Source: Ligustrum vulgare
Lineage: Eukaryota; Streptophyta; Magnoliopsida; Lamiales; Oleaceae
Assembly (NCBI GenBank): GCA_963555705.1
Contig: OY743182.1
Location: forward strand, 51,712,592-51,776,591
Direction of reading: 5' to 3'
DNA length: 64,000 nucleotides
Position numbers and translations under genes: made by a program. Below, one piece after another: positions 24,097-36,003 of this stretch. Below the pieces are notes generated by a model. That model was given only the letters and a program-made list of their open reading frames with translations. It searched no databases and was not told the origin of the DNA. Positions within the stretch are counted from its first letter, which is position 1. Each line of letters begins with the position of its first letter.

Positions 24097-24660
24097 TCGA
24101 GAGATAAAACCTATTGCGCGATATTAAGCTCGCCAGTGTTAAATGACAACTTAACAGTAACTTCGGCATAAATTAAATTACCGGAATTAAAGCATTATAG
24201 TACCTAACCAGTGTAACAAAATGGGGTGGTAAAGCCTACTAGTAGAGGTACCTAAACCGTTAGAAGGTATCTAAGAGAAGCTCGACCTTCTTCAATCAGC
24301 AAAAGAGGGACCTTTGAGCATATATATTCTTCTAGATTGTCAAAGTAATTGGCTCCATTTGGCAAATTCAAGATATGAACAAAATTATAATAGCTTGCTA
24401 GTTTAAATTTAAAATCACAACTTAACAGCCACTTCGCACATTAAGTAAGATTACAGGATATAAGCATTCAAGCACCTAAGAAAAACTGAGAGAATCGAAA
24501 TTGGAACTTAGAAATTGAGGTAGTGAGGCCCGCAATTCAAGAGATGAACAAAATTAACTTCTCAGATAATTTAAATTACCTGGTTTAATGCATTCAAGTA
24601 CGTAATCAATGCTCAGAGAATCGAATATATATTTTCGAAATTGAGGCGGTAAGGCTGGCC
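24097..24660. repeat. Three diverged tandem units of about 140-170 bp
   Basis: Units at about 24097-24237, 24365-24530 and 24536-24660 share the order AATTC.AGAGAT, CAACTTAACAG, GCATT.AAGTACCTAA and G.GGTGGTAAGGC-like blocks. A 40-base piece of the first spacer (CTTCTAGATTGTCAAAG, near 24335) recurs near 25128, suggesting a larger duplication. The minus-strand ORF at 24606-24881 runs into the last unit. Confidence 0.65.
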
Positions 24661-24881
24661 GGAGTTTTGATTTCTTTGATCAATCCCGATGACATTAGAA
24701 ACTCGAGAAGCTTCCGCCGATCGGTGCGGTAACTTTGAAGGTAAGGATTTGAAAACTCCATTAAAAAATCCAGCACATACACACAAAGTAGCCCGCAGAA
24801 TTCAGAAATAGGTCCTTGGTGAACAAGAAGAACGAGAAATGCACGGCATAAAGCAAAACCGCCTGCTTTCATTTTGACCAT
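24606..24881 (-). CDS. Unrecognised small ORF with hydrophobic N-terminus
   Basis: An open frame of 91 codons. From the second Met (MKAGGFALCRAFLVLLVHQG) the N-terminus resembles a signal peptide or membrane segment, and a second hydrophobic stretch (CGLLCVYVLDFLM) follows. The last third (LLEFLMSSGLIKEIKTP) is amphipathic. Composition is more protein-like than the surrounding AT-rich frames. However, its 3' end lies inside a tandem repeat and no family is recognised. It may be a first exon or a chance frame. Confidence 0.3.
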   Translation of the reverse strand: MVKMKAGGFALCRAFLVLLVHQGPISEFCGLLCVYVLDFLMEFSNPYLQSYRTDRRKLLEFLMSSGLIKEIKTPASLTASISKIYIRFSEH

Positions 24882-25149
24882 TTCTCTCTCTTTTTTTTTT
24901 TTTTTTTTTTATTAATAAATAGAAGAAATAGATAGATTGTATGAAAAGTAATTTTTTTTTTTTTTTGAAAAATATCTGTTCGGCTGCCTTCGCCGTTATT
25001 TTTTGCTTTTCTTTTAAGCAGAATGTGTGATTAAAAAATAATTTTAAAAATGTATTAATTAAAAAGTTGTATTATTTCCAAGTAATTTTGAGAATGCGTT
25101 ATTTATGAACACAATAGAGTTCATATTCTTCTAGATTGTCAAAGTTATT

Positions 25150-25330
25150 TATGCTCCATTTGCTAATTTTGGAGTTTTTGGCAAAAAAAACTATGGTTTT
25201 GTACAGTGATAATAGTGAAACATTGTAGTCGCTGTGAGAACAAAGTTATTAGTGGGTCCCATAAAGTCAAAATCACTGTAGCAAAATTTAGCAAAAAAAT
25301 TAGCAAGAACGCGATCCAGACAAAGGATAT
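25150..25330. mobile_element. Small MITE-like inverted repeat
   Basis: TTTGCTAATTTTGG near 25157 is mirrored by AAAATTTAGCAAA and AAAATTAGCAAG near 25284-25307, with TGTAG and CACTGTA motifs inside. No target duplication was fixed. Confidence 0.35.
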
Positions 25331-25815
25331 GTATATCTTACAAATATAAAATTTGGTTCTCGTTCTCTCATCATGAGGAAATGATTTGATTTCTTGTCTC
25401 ACCAACTCATCGTTGTTGTGCATGACAAGGTAGAATTCCTACCGATCAAGTCGAGAACAATTTAGTCGTTCTCATTTCTTATACAAGCATTTATCGACAT
25501 ATACATCCACGGTAACTCTTCATAATAGTTTGAGAAAGGTCAAAACATTTTACAATATAAATTCATTTTTTCAATAATGTCTTGCATGCAAGATTTTCGG
25601 ATATAGACATCTCTTGCACGTGCAAATATTCATGAATGGCATATTCGACAAAATTGATTCCAATATGTCTCAACAGCATATTCTCAATCTCCTTGACCAA
25701 CACAGGATATGCAACAAAGTCATTATCAAAGATATATGAAGATTACTACAATGATTAATAGAAAGATTTCACTATTAAATTGTACAATAAAGTTCTTGAA
25801 GATGACTTTTATCCT

Positions 25816-25991
25816 ATGCCCTTGTTTGATTTACATTAAATTTTTTTTTTTCTACAATACTCAATCTCAACCATCCACTAAAAATCAAGCCCACAATATT
25901 TGATTTTTCAATCAAATTTCAACAATTTATTTTCCTAAAAATCACTGTTCATTTCAAAAAAACTTTTTTTAAATAATACCAAACACACTCT
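25816..25991. mobile_element. Family A MITE, diverged copy
   Basis: It contains the family interior CTCAATCTCAACCATCCACT and TIR-like ends GCCCTTGTTTGATT and (reverse complement) GAGTGTGTTTGGTATT. The flanking duplication is unclear. Confidence 0.6.
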
Positions 25992-26562
25992 ATATATTAT
26001 ATTGTATGTGTCGGTGGGTGAGTGGGTGTGTTACCTTACCAGCTAAGGCCTTATTTGGTTCAGAAGAAATTCAACATTTTTTCCTCAAATTCATATTCAA
26101 TTGCATTTTTATAGAACCCATCACTTACACATTTTTTAACAACTTTTCGACTACATATATTCTAAATTTCTCAAATTTCTCCTACGCCAAACATGCACTA
26201 CGCTAACATCAAGTGCACGATAAGTATACATTATTTAATCATGCCACGAATGTTTTGAAACTAAGAATTTAAACAAAATAAAGGGATACCGGCAGAAAGT
26301 TTTTGATTTTAAGAAACATTTTTATATAAGTACAAATACTTTACACGAGAATCAAAGGTATTACTATGGACTAAAATCTCTTATATTCATGTAAATTATA
26401 ATGCTACAGAAGCTACAACACAGTAAAATGATTATTCAACAGCTTCAATCTGTTTCCACCTTAAGACATCTTAGGAATGCTTCTTAACTACCTTCTTGTG
26501 CATACGTCCAGCGTTGTAACATTCGACTCCTTCCTCGTTTGCAACCATCTTCGGACATAGCC

Positions 26563-26668
26563 TGCAAGATTCAAAGTATGTAATGTAATGTGGGATCATA
26601 AGCTTTGTTACCAGAAAACAGATAATAAAATTTGGTGTCATATAACTACTAGCAAAATTGGTTATACC
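26563..26668 (-). other. Probable intron in the 3' UTR of the PES-like gene
   Basis: Just after the TGA stop at 26684 the minus strand reads GGTTTTGGAG/GTATAACC, a good donor. About 100 bases on, CTTGCAG/GCTATG is a good acceptor (26563-26569). Splicing is inferred from site quality only. Confidence 0.4.
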
Positions 26669-27727
26669 TCCAAAACCCGTCATTCATGGTTCGAAAGACG
26701 GGACCTGATCCATAGGAGCATGGAGAATCCGATATATTGTTCTATCGACTATTCCTCTGTAAGGATCTTCCTTTCTCTTTTTCATCAAATAATCCATACT
26801 ATTTTCAACTTCAGACTTTATATGCAAATACAGTTCCTTCGCGTTACTTCTGTCCATCAACATATCTCGCCTTCCCTTTGTTGGAATAGGCTTCCTGAAG
26901 AGATAGTAAACTCGACCAGGAATTTTCGGCAGAATCCCTGGGAAATATAAAGTTTGGTTGGCAACCTCCCCACTCATTCCGGCCCTGTAATCAGATCATG
27001 TTCAATGTCATTAGATATGTAGCTTCAATTTCACAGCAAAGTCTACCAAGCTTTGAGCAAATATTTTGGAGCTCATGAACTGGTTATCGTTGAAATTTTA
27101 GCAAAGTTTCACTTTTCACATTGGTCACTAAATTTCATACCGAACACAACGGTACAAAAATTATTGTCCGTGTAGATTGTTTACCTTACGTTTAGATCTT
27201 TATACCGCTCATTATCTCTTCTAATTTTGTCACCTATAATTGGAATTCTCATCAGGTCGCCACAGTCAAGAACCAACTGCGAATAAGAAAAATCAAAATG
27301 AAGATATCAAATTCACGAGGATTATAGTTGTAAAATACTTGAGTTTCACTCCCACAAATAGGCATAAGCACATAGATGTTAACGTGTGGACCAATATACA
27401 CGTAAATCTTGAGCAAAGATACACAATGCGAGTTTGCTTCCAAGCACGATGATCACTTCAGCATGTATTTGAAAATATAGAGTTATACATGAACTTGTGT
27501 GATTGAAAAGTTACTGATTAGATCATGTGCTTCTCATTGATGGCCGATTTTTGAACTAGAACAAGGCATTCCTGCGCCACCATAGACCCTAAAGCCATAG
27601 CTATAAACCGATAACATCCTTCCAAGGGACGAAACGACTTTATGATTAAGGATAAGAATTCAGATTTCCTTGGTGCTCAAAAATTAACTTCATCCAATTT
27701 GTTTCATCTTTGAGGTGTCCCAAATTA

Positions 27728-27893
27728 AGCCTATGTTCTTTAACACAATCATTACATTACAATTTATAAACAATATAATTTCTTAAACCTCTTTTTAAGC
27801 ACATACATTTTCTATCTCAATTTTTTAACCGCACATTTTACCTCAAAAATATAAATAAACCAATTTATAATTGCTACGGTATTACCAAACAGA
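27728..27893. mobile_element. Family B MITE in intron 11 of the PES-like gene
   Basis: The interior TTTTTAACCGCACATTTTACCTC and AATTTATAA motifs match the copies at 15462 and 29019. The ends (GCCTATGTTC..., and TTCTGTTTGGTAAT as reverse complement) are approximate. Confidence 0.5.
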
Positions 27894-29018
27894 AGTCATA
27901 AGATCCCCATTTCGAAAAGTAAACTATATCTTCCTTGTGTTGTCCCTATGTAGCTGGTGACATCAATATTTTATACCGCTGCTAATGGTCATTATGAATG
28001 TGATTGATAAAAGCCGGAAGTTTGAATTTTGAAACTGAATATTATTATTTTAGACAAGCAAAGAAACTATCGAAGAAAATTCATCGGAAGACGTGAAAGA
28101 ATTTGTCCAATATAGTGAATCAATAAAAAAATAATTACCTCTGCTATGTCATCTTCTCCAACAGCTCCAAAGGGTATGATTGTCGCACCAAATCTTACTG
28201 CCATCCTGACAAATTCTGGCTGGTCAGGCCAAAATACTTTATACTCTTCACCCTGGAATAAGATAGTACATCAATGGCAAGATTTTTACTAGTTTCAAGA
28301 AGTACCACTCCACCCACCCCCCAAAGAAAAAATGTATATGCTTGCACAAATATTTCATTTTGAAATTGGATATAAAAGATTGAAAATAAAATAGAAAGTA
28401 ATGAAAATCTGTTCACACCTTGCGATGTAGAGCCTCACAAGCACCACCAGGATAAAGTAGTACATGTGATTTTGTTGCTAACAATTTGAAAAGATTGCTT
28501 GCACTTACAGGTAATCCACCATGTAGCCTCACAGTGTCAAACATGGAAAGCTCCTTGTTCTCACTCTCAACAAGTTATGAAAACAATGTTGGGTGTGTTA
28601 GACCACGAAACAAGATCTTCTTCTCCTGAAGAAATTGTTCAACTAATGGAACGAGTTCCATACCCAGAAGCATGTGATAACCAACTAACAGGGCCGGTCC
28701 TTCATTCAGAACACCAGAGAGACCTCTCACTATCTTCCCATCTTTTGCAGTAGACCACATCACAGGACTAGTATAATTGCGATACCATCTGCTTTCCATT
28801 ATATGCAAATACCATCTTTAAAAAATCAAGTACAAAAGAATTAAATATGAAATTAGGCGTTGCACGTCACTAAGATTCACCTATTTATCTACCTAGAAGA
28901 ATTCAATATTCTGTTTTGTATGCAGAATAAAAATATACTATATAATTATCTATCTTTAGGTCATGCAACTAACTAAATTCAACAGAAACAAACATGCATT
29001 AAAAATTATGATAATTAA

Positions 29019-29186
29019 GCCTCTATTTGGTTACATTTGTTGTTTATAAACTGATTTATTTATATTTTTGAGGTAAAAAGTAGTCGTTGAAAATTGGAGA
29101 GAGAAAATGTGTGTGGTTAAAAAGTAGTTTGGGAAATTGTGTAGTTTAGTTTATAAACCAGTTTATTTAGTTTATCAAATGGATGC
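29019..29186. mobile_element. Family B MITE in intron 9 of the PES-like gene
   Basis: Left end GCCTCTATTTGGTTAC and right end (reverse complement) GCATCCATTTGATAAAC are flanked by TTAA on both sides. The interior has TTTATAAAC motifs near both ends. Confidence 0.65.
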
Positions 29187-29918
29187 TTAAGTCATGGGCT
29201 ATGATTGAAGCTTGGACAAGTGTCTACACCTTACATATTTTCATTGAATGAAAAATAAAAGGAATTAGGATTCGGAGAAAATGGAAGTTTAGAAAGAAAA
29301 AACTAATGTTCATTTACCCATTGTCCAATAGTGTTTGCTTAAATTCTGACTTGCTGGGAGGCAGAAAATCTGCCATAAAATCATGATTCCTTGAACGACG
29401 GTAGGTGCAAGTACCTTTGATAATGGTTAATAGATTAACTCCATCTTCCTGCATGAGAAGAAATTGAGATTGATCAATACCTGCGAGGTATATATGACTC
29501 CAAAAGTAATCAAATCAAATCAAATCCAATCCAATTTACATCCAGGATTTCATATCAAACTAATGTAACCAGGAAAATTTCACAAACACAAAAGAACAAC
29601 AAGATTGGATCACCACATTCTGCAATGAATCGCTCAAGATATAGATATAATAAAAGAAGAAAAGATGCAGATTTTTGTATTGTTTCAATGACTAGAAAAA
29701 GAATAATCCCTTTTCCTTCTGGCAGTAAAAAGCATGTGCATGCCACCATTTTCTTTATACAATGATGATGTATTATCTCAATCTCAGCTCCAAGAATCTA
29801 AATAAGGAGGCAGAATGATTTATTTGATTTTTACTGGTCTGAGGTTCATATAGAATTAGAACCAACACTTTGTGCTAAAATATGTCTCAATTTCAAAAAT
29901 CAAAATGTCTTAGTTTCA

Positions 29919-29920
<2 letters not shown>

Positions 29921-29953
<33 letters not shown>

Positions 29954-30000
29954 TGATGATGATGATGATGATGATAATGATAATAATAATGATAATGAGT
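29921..30000. repeat. Compound (AAT)n-(GAT)n microsatellite
   Basis: About 30 bases of AAT repeats run into about 25 bases of GAT repeats and then degenerate GATAAT units, inside intron 8. Confidence 0.95.
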
Positions 30001-30158
30001 GGTCTTCTATTTTGCTTAGATTTTGGGATGATTTAAGCTTTTGGCTTCTCAAAAAAATCTAAGTTGATGGGGTTTTGTCATTAAAATGAAAAGACGCTAT
30101 ATGTTACTAATAGACTTTAATCCTCAATTTAGGTATATGAATAAAAATCAATGACTAA

Positions 30159-30339
30159 GAGTCTGTTTGGTAATGTGATTTTTAGAAGTTTTTTGGATTT
30201 TTTTTTTTTTGGGTTTTTTGACGAATGTATGGTTTAAAAATGTTTGAAAAGTTAAAAACTGTGGGCTTGACTAAGAATGGATGGTTGAGATTAAGTTTGA
30301 AAAGTTTAGGTGAAAAAAATAATTTTACCAAACAAGCTC
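30159..30339. mobile_element. Family A MITE, 181 bp, TSD TAA, in intron 8
   Basis: Ends GAGTCTGTTTGGTAATG and (reverse complement) GAGCTTGTTTGGTAAAA are flanked by TAA at 30156-30158 and 30340-30342. The interior carries GGATGGTTGAGATTAAG. Confidence 0.85.
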
Positions 30340-32111
30340 TAAGTTAAATATAATGCTTTTTTACAATGTGTATCTATTTTATGTATAATATTATAAAAGA
30401 TACAGATTTTGAAGAGTATTTCTATATACAATCCTAGAGTTAAATTTTTTAAAAAGAAGGCGACGCTTGTCCTTAAAGAAGTAACATGATTAGAGCTATT
30501 AGAATGTAGAGGCATTAATGCATGGGGGAAATTCTCACCTACCAATAGTATGGTATGTCCATTGTCCTTGAAGTATCGTATTTTGCAATTCTGTATTGAA
30601 TGCGAAAGTCTCCAAGCTTCGTTTTCACTGGGAAGCATATTATCCTTTCCACTGATATGCAAATAATTGTCATTCCCACGAATTTAGGAACGAAACCAAT
30701 CTATATGCAACTTAAGTGCTTCAAGTAAACCATAGAACGATTTGGGGGTGGGGGGGGGTGGGGGAATTAACATAAGACTAAAGGAAATTCACACTACAAT
30801 ATACAAAAGGTGTGTTTATACCATCATCTAGGGATATAAAATATAGTTTGCCCAATAAGCATAAACAAACTATGTATAGTCTATTTGAAACTCTAAAATT
30901 ACCTTGATGATAATTATCTCCATATATGTATGCCCAAATGAACATAGAGAAATAACTTAACCAAAATGAGCACGTTCAACATATTCATATATGGTATTAT
31001 TTCTGCCTAAATACAATAGCTTAGAAGACATGAGAATGGATGTCACTAAAGGCATCATTACAAGTCCATTTAACAGTGATTGATGTAGTTGCTTGTTCTT
31101 TTCTTTTTTTCATTTCATCGAGATTGGGTTGGAGCATTCCTTCCTTGAAGGGAAATAATAACTTTATCATCAATTGTTCTCTGTTTCTCTCCACAACTAC
31201 ATAAAATTATCATCTATCTTTTAGCTGTATTATGTTGTTATAATCTATATCAAACCAAACTGGATATGATTAGGCTGCCCAGGATATAAAACTATTTCGG
31301 GAGATAAAGAGGGTATGTGATAAGCTCCATCATTCCCCCGGTATTACACAGAAAAACATTTAAAATTTTCTTTATGAGTCAAGAAAGAGGATAGACCTAG
31401 CAAGAATAAGTACTTCGGCTTTGATTGCATGAAGACGAGAATTAGCATATGCTGCAGCAGACTTGAGCAGCTTCAGTTTCCAAAGAAGAGTTTCCTCAGG
31501 TATGATATCAGACAAGCCCTAAACATTTCAATTAAAAAATCAGTACTTGAGCCATGCAAATATACAACCCCACAATATTTTTGAACCACAAATGAAGTAA
31601 AAGAAATTAAAGCAAGCTTTTGACATCTTTGTGTTTAAAAGTAAATGCTTCAATATTTTGATAATTATGGGAGGATGTCAATGGGACAGGTCATTGTGTG
31701 TTAAAATCTCCATTCCTTTCTCTTTCTTCAATGACCCTCTTCGGGGATTATTGATAAAATCCACTATAATGTCACTCCATGAAGATACAGCATAGATGGT
31801 CAATATAGTTGGTTCATCAGGTAATTGCAGTCTTGTATAGGGAATGAAAAGGAAAACATAGTTTTACATATATTTATAAAGCCTAAATAGGTAAAAAGAT
31901 TCTCAGCTATATCTCTCTCTTTTCTCCCTTACTATTAGTAATCTTTATCCTTCCCTTCTTAACGGCATTTCTCATTGACTTCACATTACACTCTGGTGTT
32001 TATGTGGATGAAAAGTATGCACCATATATTGAGCATTCTTGATACGAATACATAGTGGGCTTGACCGAAAGTTAAATATTCAAGCCAAATAAAAGTGCAG
32101 TCCAGTCAACC

Positions 32112-32745
32112 ATGTCGGAATTAGATGCATAATATGTGTTTTTCAAGTAGAAATGGGCCACTAAGCAAAACTCATGGGCTAAAGCCCTTAAGCCGACTGA
32201 TTTTATGGTCAAATTCCATCATTCGGGGCTTCAAAACAGTAAGTCAATTATGCAGACGGAAATTAGGGTTTTTGCGTATTTTTAGGTTAAATTTTGTTTT
32301 TAATTGGTTTAGGGTTATCTTTGTGCCTCTATAGCGGCTAGGGTTTGTTTAATTTCGTTTTGCTTATTTATATTCTATTTCCATTCAATGTAATATTAGA
32401 CTTTGATTAATGAAAATTGTGTTGAATGGTTTTCCCTCATATATTGTTCTGAATTGAACACTTTCGAACTTTTCAAATATTGTGAGATATTTGTGGCGTT
32501 CACCAAATCGAACTTATCAAGGATCTGGACATTCCTTGTGGCGTTCACCCCTCTGTGGTTCTTGTTTCTGCATCGTAACGGGTCTCGGGTTTAATATACT
32601 CCTGGTTCTTGCGTCGTGAGGCTCAGGTCGTAGTGTTACCGTCCGTTCCAACCTAAATTCGGAACTTTCCCGGCGTTAATTTCCCTTGTTCGTCGTGACC
32701 CCCTCCAGATACTTGTTCAAAAATCAGGAAACTCTAGCAGTGTGA
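32112..32745. other. Unclassified inserted DNA in intron 6, possibly a solo LTR
   Basis: This stretch is less AT-rich than the flanking intron and lies next to the exon 6 donor. It has a leader-like section (TTCAATGTAATATTAGACTTTG near 32384) and two copies of GTGGCGTTCACC (near 32493 and 32539). TG...CA limits and a duplication could not be fixed. Confidence 0.3.
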
Positions 32746-34629
32746 GAATATCCTTACAGATAGACGCGGTAGCAGACCAGTAAGATTCTCAGATAATTGT
32801 TCAAACTAAGGCGTCGGGGGCAGCATTGAGTCAATATTAGCTTTTGCCATCTTCACTGGATCACCTGGTGTAAGTATTTCGAATAAGTAGTTCCAAAGGA
32901 AGTAACTTAAAATGAGTTGCTTCTAGGAGGAGGAGGAGAGGAACGGGGGAGGGGGGGCAAAAGATCACCAAAGATCACATGGTGTAACTAAATTAAGGCA
33001 GCAAAAATATATATACAGAATACATAAAGAATAACGTTTCAACCAATCAGTTCTACTATCTCAACCAGTAAATCATCTGAGAAATATAGAACCAGTTGAA
33101 AGAACAGAATCAAGACTTCACTTATTAAAAACATTATAGCGCTAAAAAAACTCTGTTAAGAATAAAGGAAGGCATTACATGCAAAAGCTTTTAATGAAGA
33201 AATTTGAAAGGGTCAGAAGTAATCACTAGTATCAGAAAAGCGATAAGGAAAACTTCAAAGGAGAAAAGAATCACAGGTCCTGCACTATGTTGGCCAGAGA
33301 TGCTAGTCAATAGAGAACTTCCCTTCAAGCAGAAAACAAGCAAAGATTTATGAATCTTTGACATGAGATTTACTGCAAGAAAAAGTAGTCATTTCTTTTG
33401 AAGTCAATGTACTTCAGGAATTAGGTATAATTTAGTACTGTCAATTTCAGCAAACTGAAAACATCCTGGGAACAAAAAAAAAAAAATTGGTCGTTGGGCC
33501 CCGTAAATGACCTAGATGGTGATAAACAAGTATAACTCCTTCATCACCATTTTTCTCATGTATATGCATATTATGAAAGAGAAAAAAGAGTAGTTCAATG
33601 TTTAAATTGTCAACAATCACAAAGTTATGGAGATTAACAAAGCAAGTAATGCTAGTTTTGTCAAATACCATATCAATTCCAGCTGAATAATTGATTTCAA
33701 TCAAAGAGACTAATCAATTGTAATGATTCCAATCTTAAGCAGGTTCTCGTGAATGTAACAGTAAAAAGTAGCAGGAAAATGATCCACATAAGAAAATTAA
33801 ATTGCTGAACTTCAGATGCGATAACAGTCCACATGGTTTAGAACGGAGAATATAAAGAAAAATGTCCAAATTGTCAAGTTATCGTTAAGATTTTCAAAGT
33901 AGCAGAAAGTATACCCATAACAAAGCTTAGAAGATAAGGAACGGTGGTATGAAGTTCCTCAGGCAAGGCCTCCAACAGAGGGAGCAAAGGTTGCAGTTGT
34001 GACCTTCCAAATGAAGTAGCTGAAAAGAATGTATAATCAGTTAACACCTCCGCATACCAACCAGAGGTGTCCGCAAAAGACGTCTCGAGAAATTATACGG
34101 ATCATGATTTGCATGCACACCTGGATTAGCTAATACAACACAAGGTCAATACTAGGATTACGAGCAGCAACTGTGAGTGCTAAGCATCCACCAAGTGAGT
34201 CTCCCACCAGATAAATGGGTCTCTTTGGGGCTAAAGAATGCTCTGCCCTCAGAGTCTCTTCGACCCATTCTACCAAGGCTGAAGTAAACAAATACTGTCA
34301 TTCAGTTTGTCTGTGTATTGTGAAAATTGTAGTGCAGGTCAATAATGTAAAAAAATTGCAGACAAACAAGAATATGGAAAAATAATTGCAGTGAAACATA
34401 TGCACATCTTGGTAACCCGATTTGTGGAACTTCCTCTTTAAATCTGTAGCATAGATGAAGAAAGATACTGAAATTTTTTTGAAGCAAGAGAAATCTAAGA
34501 CCTTCAAATGGTGTTCGATCCTGCACAGGAATATGCATGCACCGAACTTGAAAGACCCTGAGACCAAAAAAAAGTGCTTCATAAATTATTTAGCATTATA
34601 AGCGTAAAAAGTACAAAAAATCATAATAC

Positions 34630-34710
34630 ACTAAGCCTCCAGTGTTTAAACCATTTATAAACAAATTTATAAACAACAAGTATAGCCGCCGAACACAACC
34701 TAAAATATGG
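34630..34710. mobile_element. Short family B-like MITE fragment in intron 2
   Basis: AAGCCTCCAGTGTTTAAACCATTTATAAACA...GCCGAACACAACCTAA resembles family B ends but lacks the interior. Confidence 0.3.
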
Positions 34711-36003
34711 TATCTGGCAAATAATATAAACGGATCAAAATTTGTGCCAATCTGCATAAATTTCCAGGTTTAAAGACGATGGGTAGCTTGTCTCAAGAGG
34801 CAAAATAATTATTCTAAAAAAGAAAAAATGTTGTCTGTCTTTCTAGTTTTCACAAATGACCTAGCCAGAGCATTCAACATTAAGGATTCCATACCTTCAT
34901 AATTGTAAGAGGAGAAAATAAAAAATAAACTGGGTTATAGTTCGTATGATTTTAGCAAAGAGATATATGAGACTTACTTGCCAAGGGACTTGTGATGCAG
35001 AATGAGGCCAAGTCCAAGACCATCCATTCCTGCAAACGAAGTAAAAATGAATTAAAACTGAAAAAATCGCCTTACACATGTAAAACTTCTAAAGAAAAAT
35101 GATTGTGCTCTGAATTACTGGAATATTTTCTCATGTCAGTAAAACAAGTTCATTCGTATCAAAGAGTAGCATCTGTCTTCTTTATTTACAAAAAATCCAT
35201 AACTTTCCAATTGAGCATCAAATAATTATACCTGGCAAGAACAGAAGAATTGGTGAAACCTTTAAAGGCGGACCACAAGAGAGTGGGGTAAACCACCTCG
35301 GTGGCCCCCCATCTGGTTTAATAATTACTTTGGCTAAATCGAGATAATCCTTCACACTTTGAGTTCCATATCCATCATTCCACAAAGGCTCCAACTTTTC
35401 CTCCACGTTTGAATCACTATGACCAGTCTTCACATCAGTTGAAAGCCTATCACTCTCCGCCTTTTCCTTCACAACAGAAGACGGTACTCCATTAACAATC
35501 CCATTCACTTTAACAGATTCAACAGATAATGCAGCATCAGCCATATCCCCAATAGCTAAACACTGAATTCCAGATCTAGAATGACATTTCTTGTTCAAAT
35601 TCAAATCAAAATGAGGTGACGCCCAGAAACTTTTCACAATTGAAGCCATGTAAATTTGATCCCAATGGCTTCAAACTTTCCAAATTCAAGACTTACATAT
35701 AATATATATATAGAAACAGAAAAAGGCTTCAAGCCACAAAAGAACAAAAATCGTGCACCGACCGAGCAGCCCACATGATTAATCACTGCTGTAAGCAGAA
35801 AAAAACCAGAAACTAGTGGAAAGTTTGACTTTGAAACTATCAAATCCAGGAACAGAATTAATTTGTGGGGTCTTTTTTATTTCAACGAGCGATTATTTGG
35901 CTTACTCAAATTGTTGAGAATCAAATGAGGACGTAATCAAATATAATAATGATGAAATTGATTTATGTAATATAAATATTATCTTTGAGTACAAACTACT
36001 CAC

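Larger units (their letters stand above)
26684..35649 (-). pseudogene. Phytyl ester synthase / DAG acyltransferase-like gene, 13 exons, disrupted
   Basis: Exons in transcript order: 35232-35649, 34978-35029, 34502-34557, 34121-34278, 33915-34019, 32758-32864, 31397-31518, 30543-30651, 29318-29448, 28419-28788, 28139-28252, 27185-27276 and 26684-26984. All introns are GT-AG and phases agree except at the lesion in exon 4. The plan of about 711 codons matches the family of chloroplast esterase/acyltransferases (Arabidopsis PES1 and PES2, about 700 aa), which esterify phytol and diacylglycerol with fatty acids during senescence. Visible signs: a basic, Ser-containing transit-like N-terminus, LLFLPGMDG, the nucleophile elbow GDSLGG near residue 200, the acyltransferase-half motifs GYHMLLG, RGLTHP and LLYPGG, and GEDDIAELVLD. 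Lesions: one base missing in exon 4 (about 34131-34137), TAG in exon 6 (32806-32808) and TAA in exon 10 (28575-28577). Introns hold several MITEs. No restored product is proposed. Confidence 0.9.

Noticed and set aside
26588..26950. Plus-strand open frame of 120 codons
   Set aside because: Shadow of the terminal exon of the minus-strand PES-like gene.
28499..28753. Plus-strand open frame opposite the PES-like exon 10
   Set aside because: It is antisense to a recognisable exon with conserved acyltransferase-half motifs on the minus strand.
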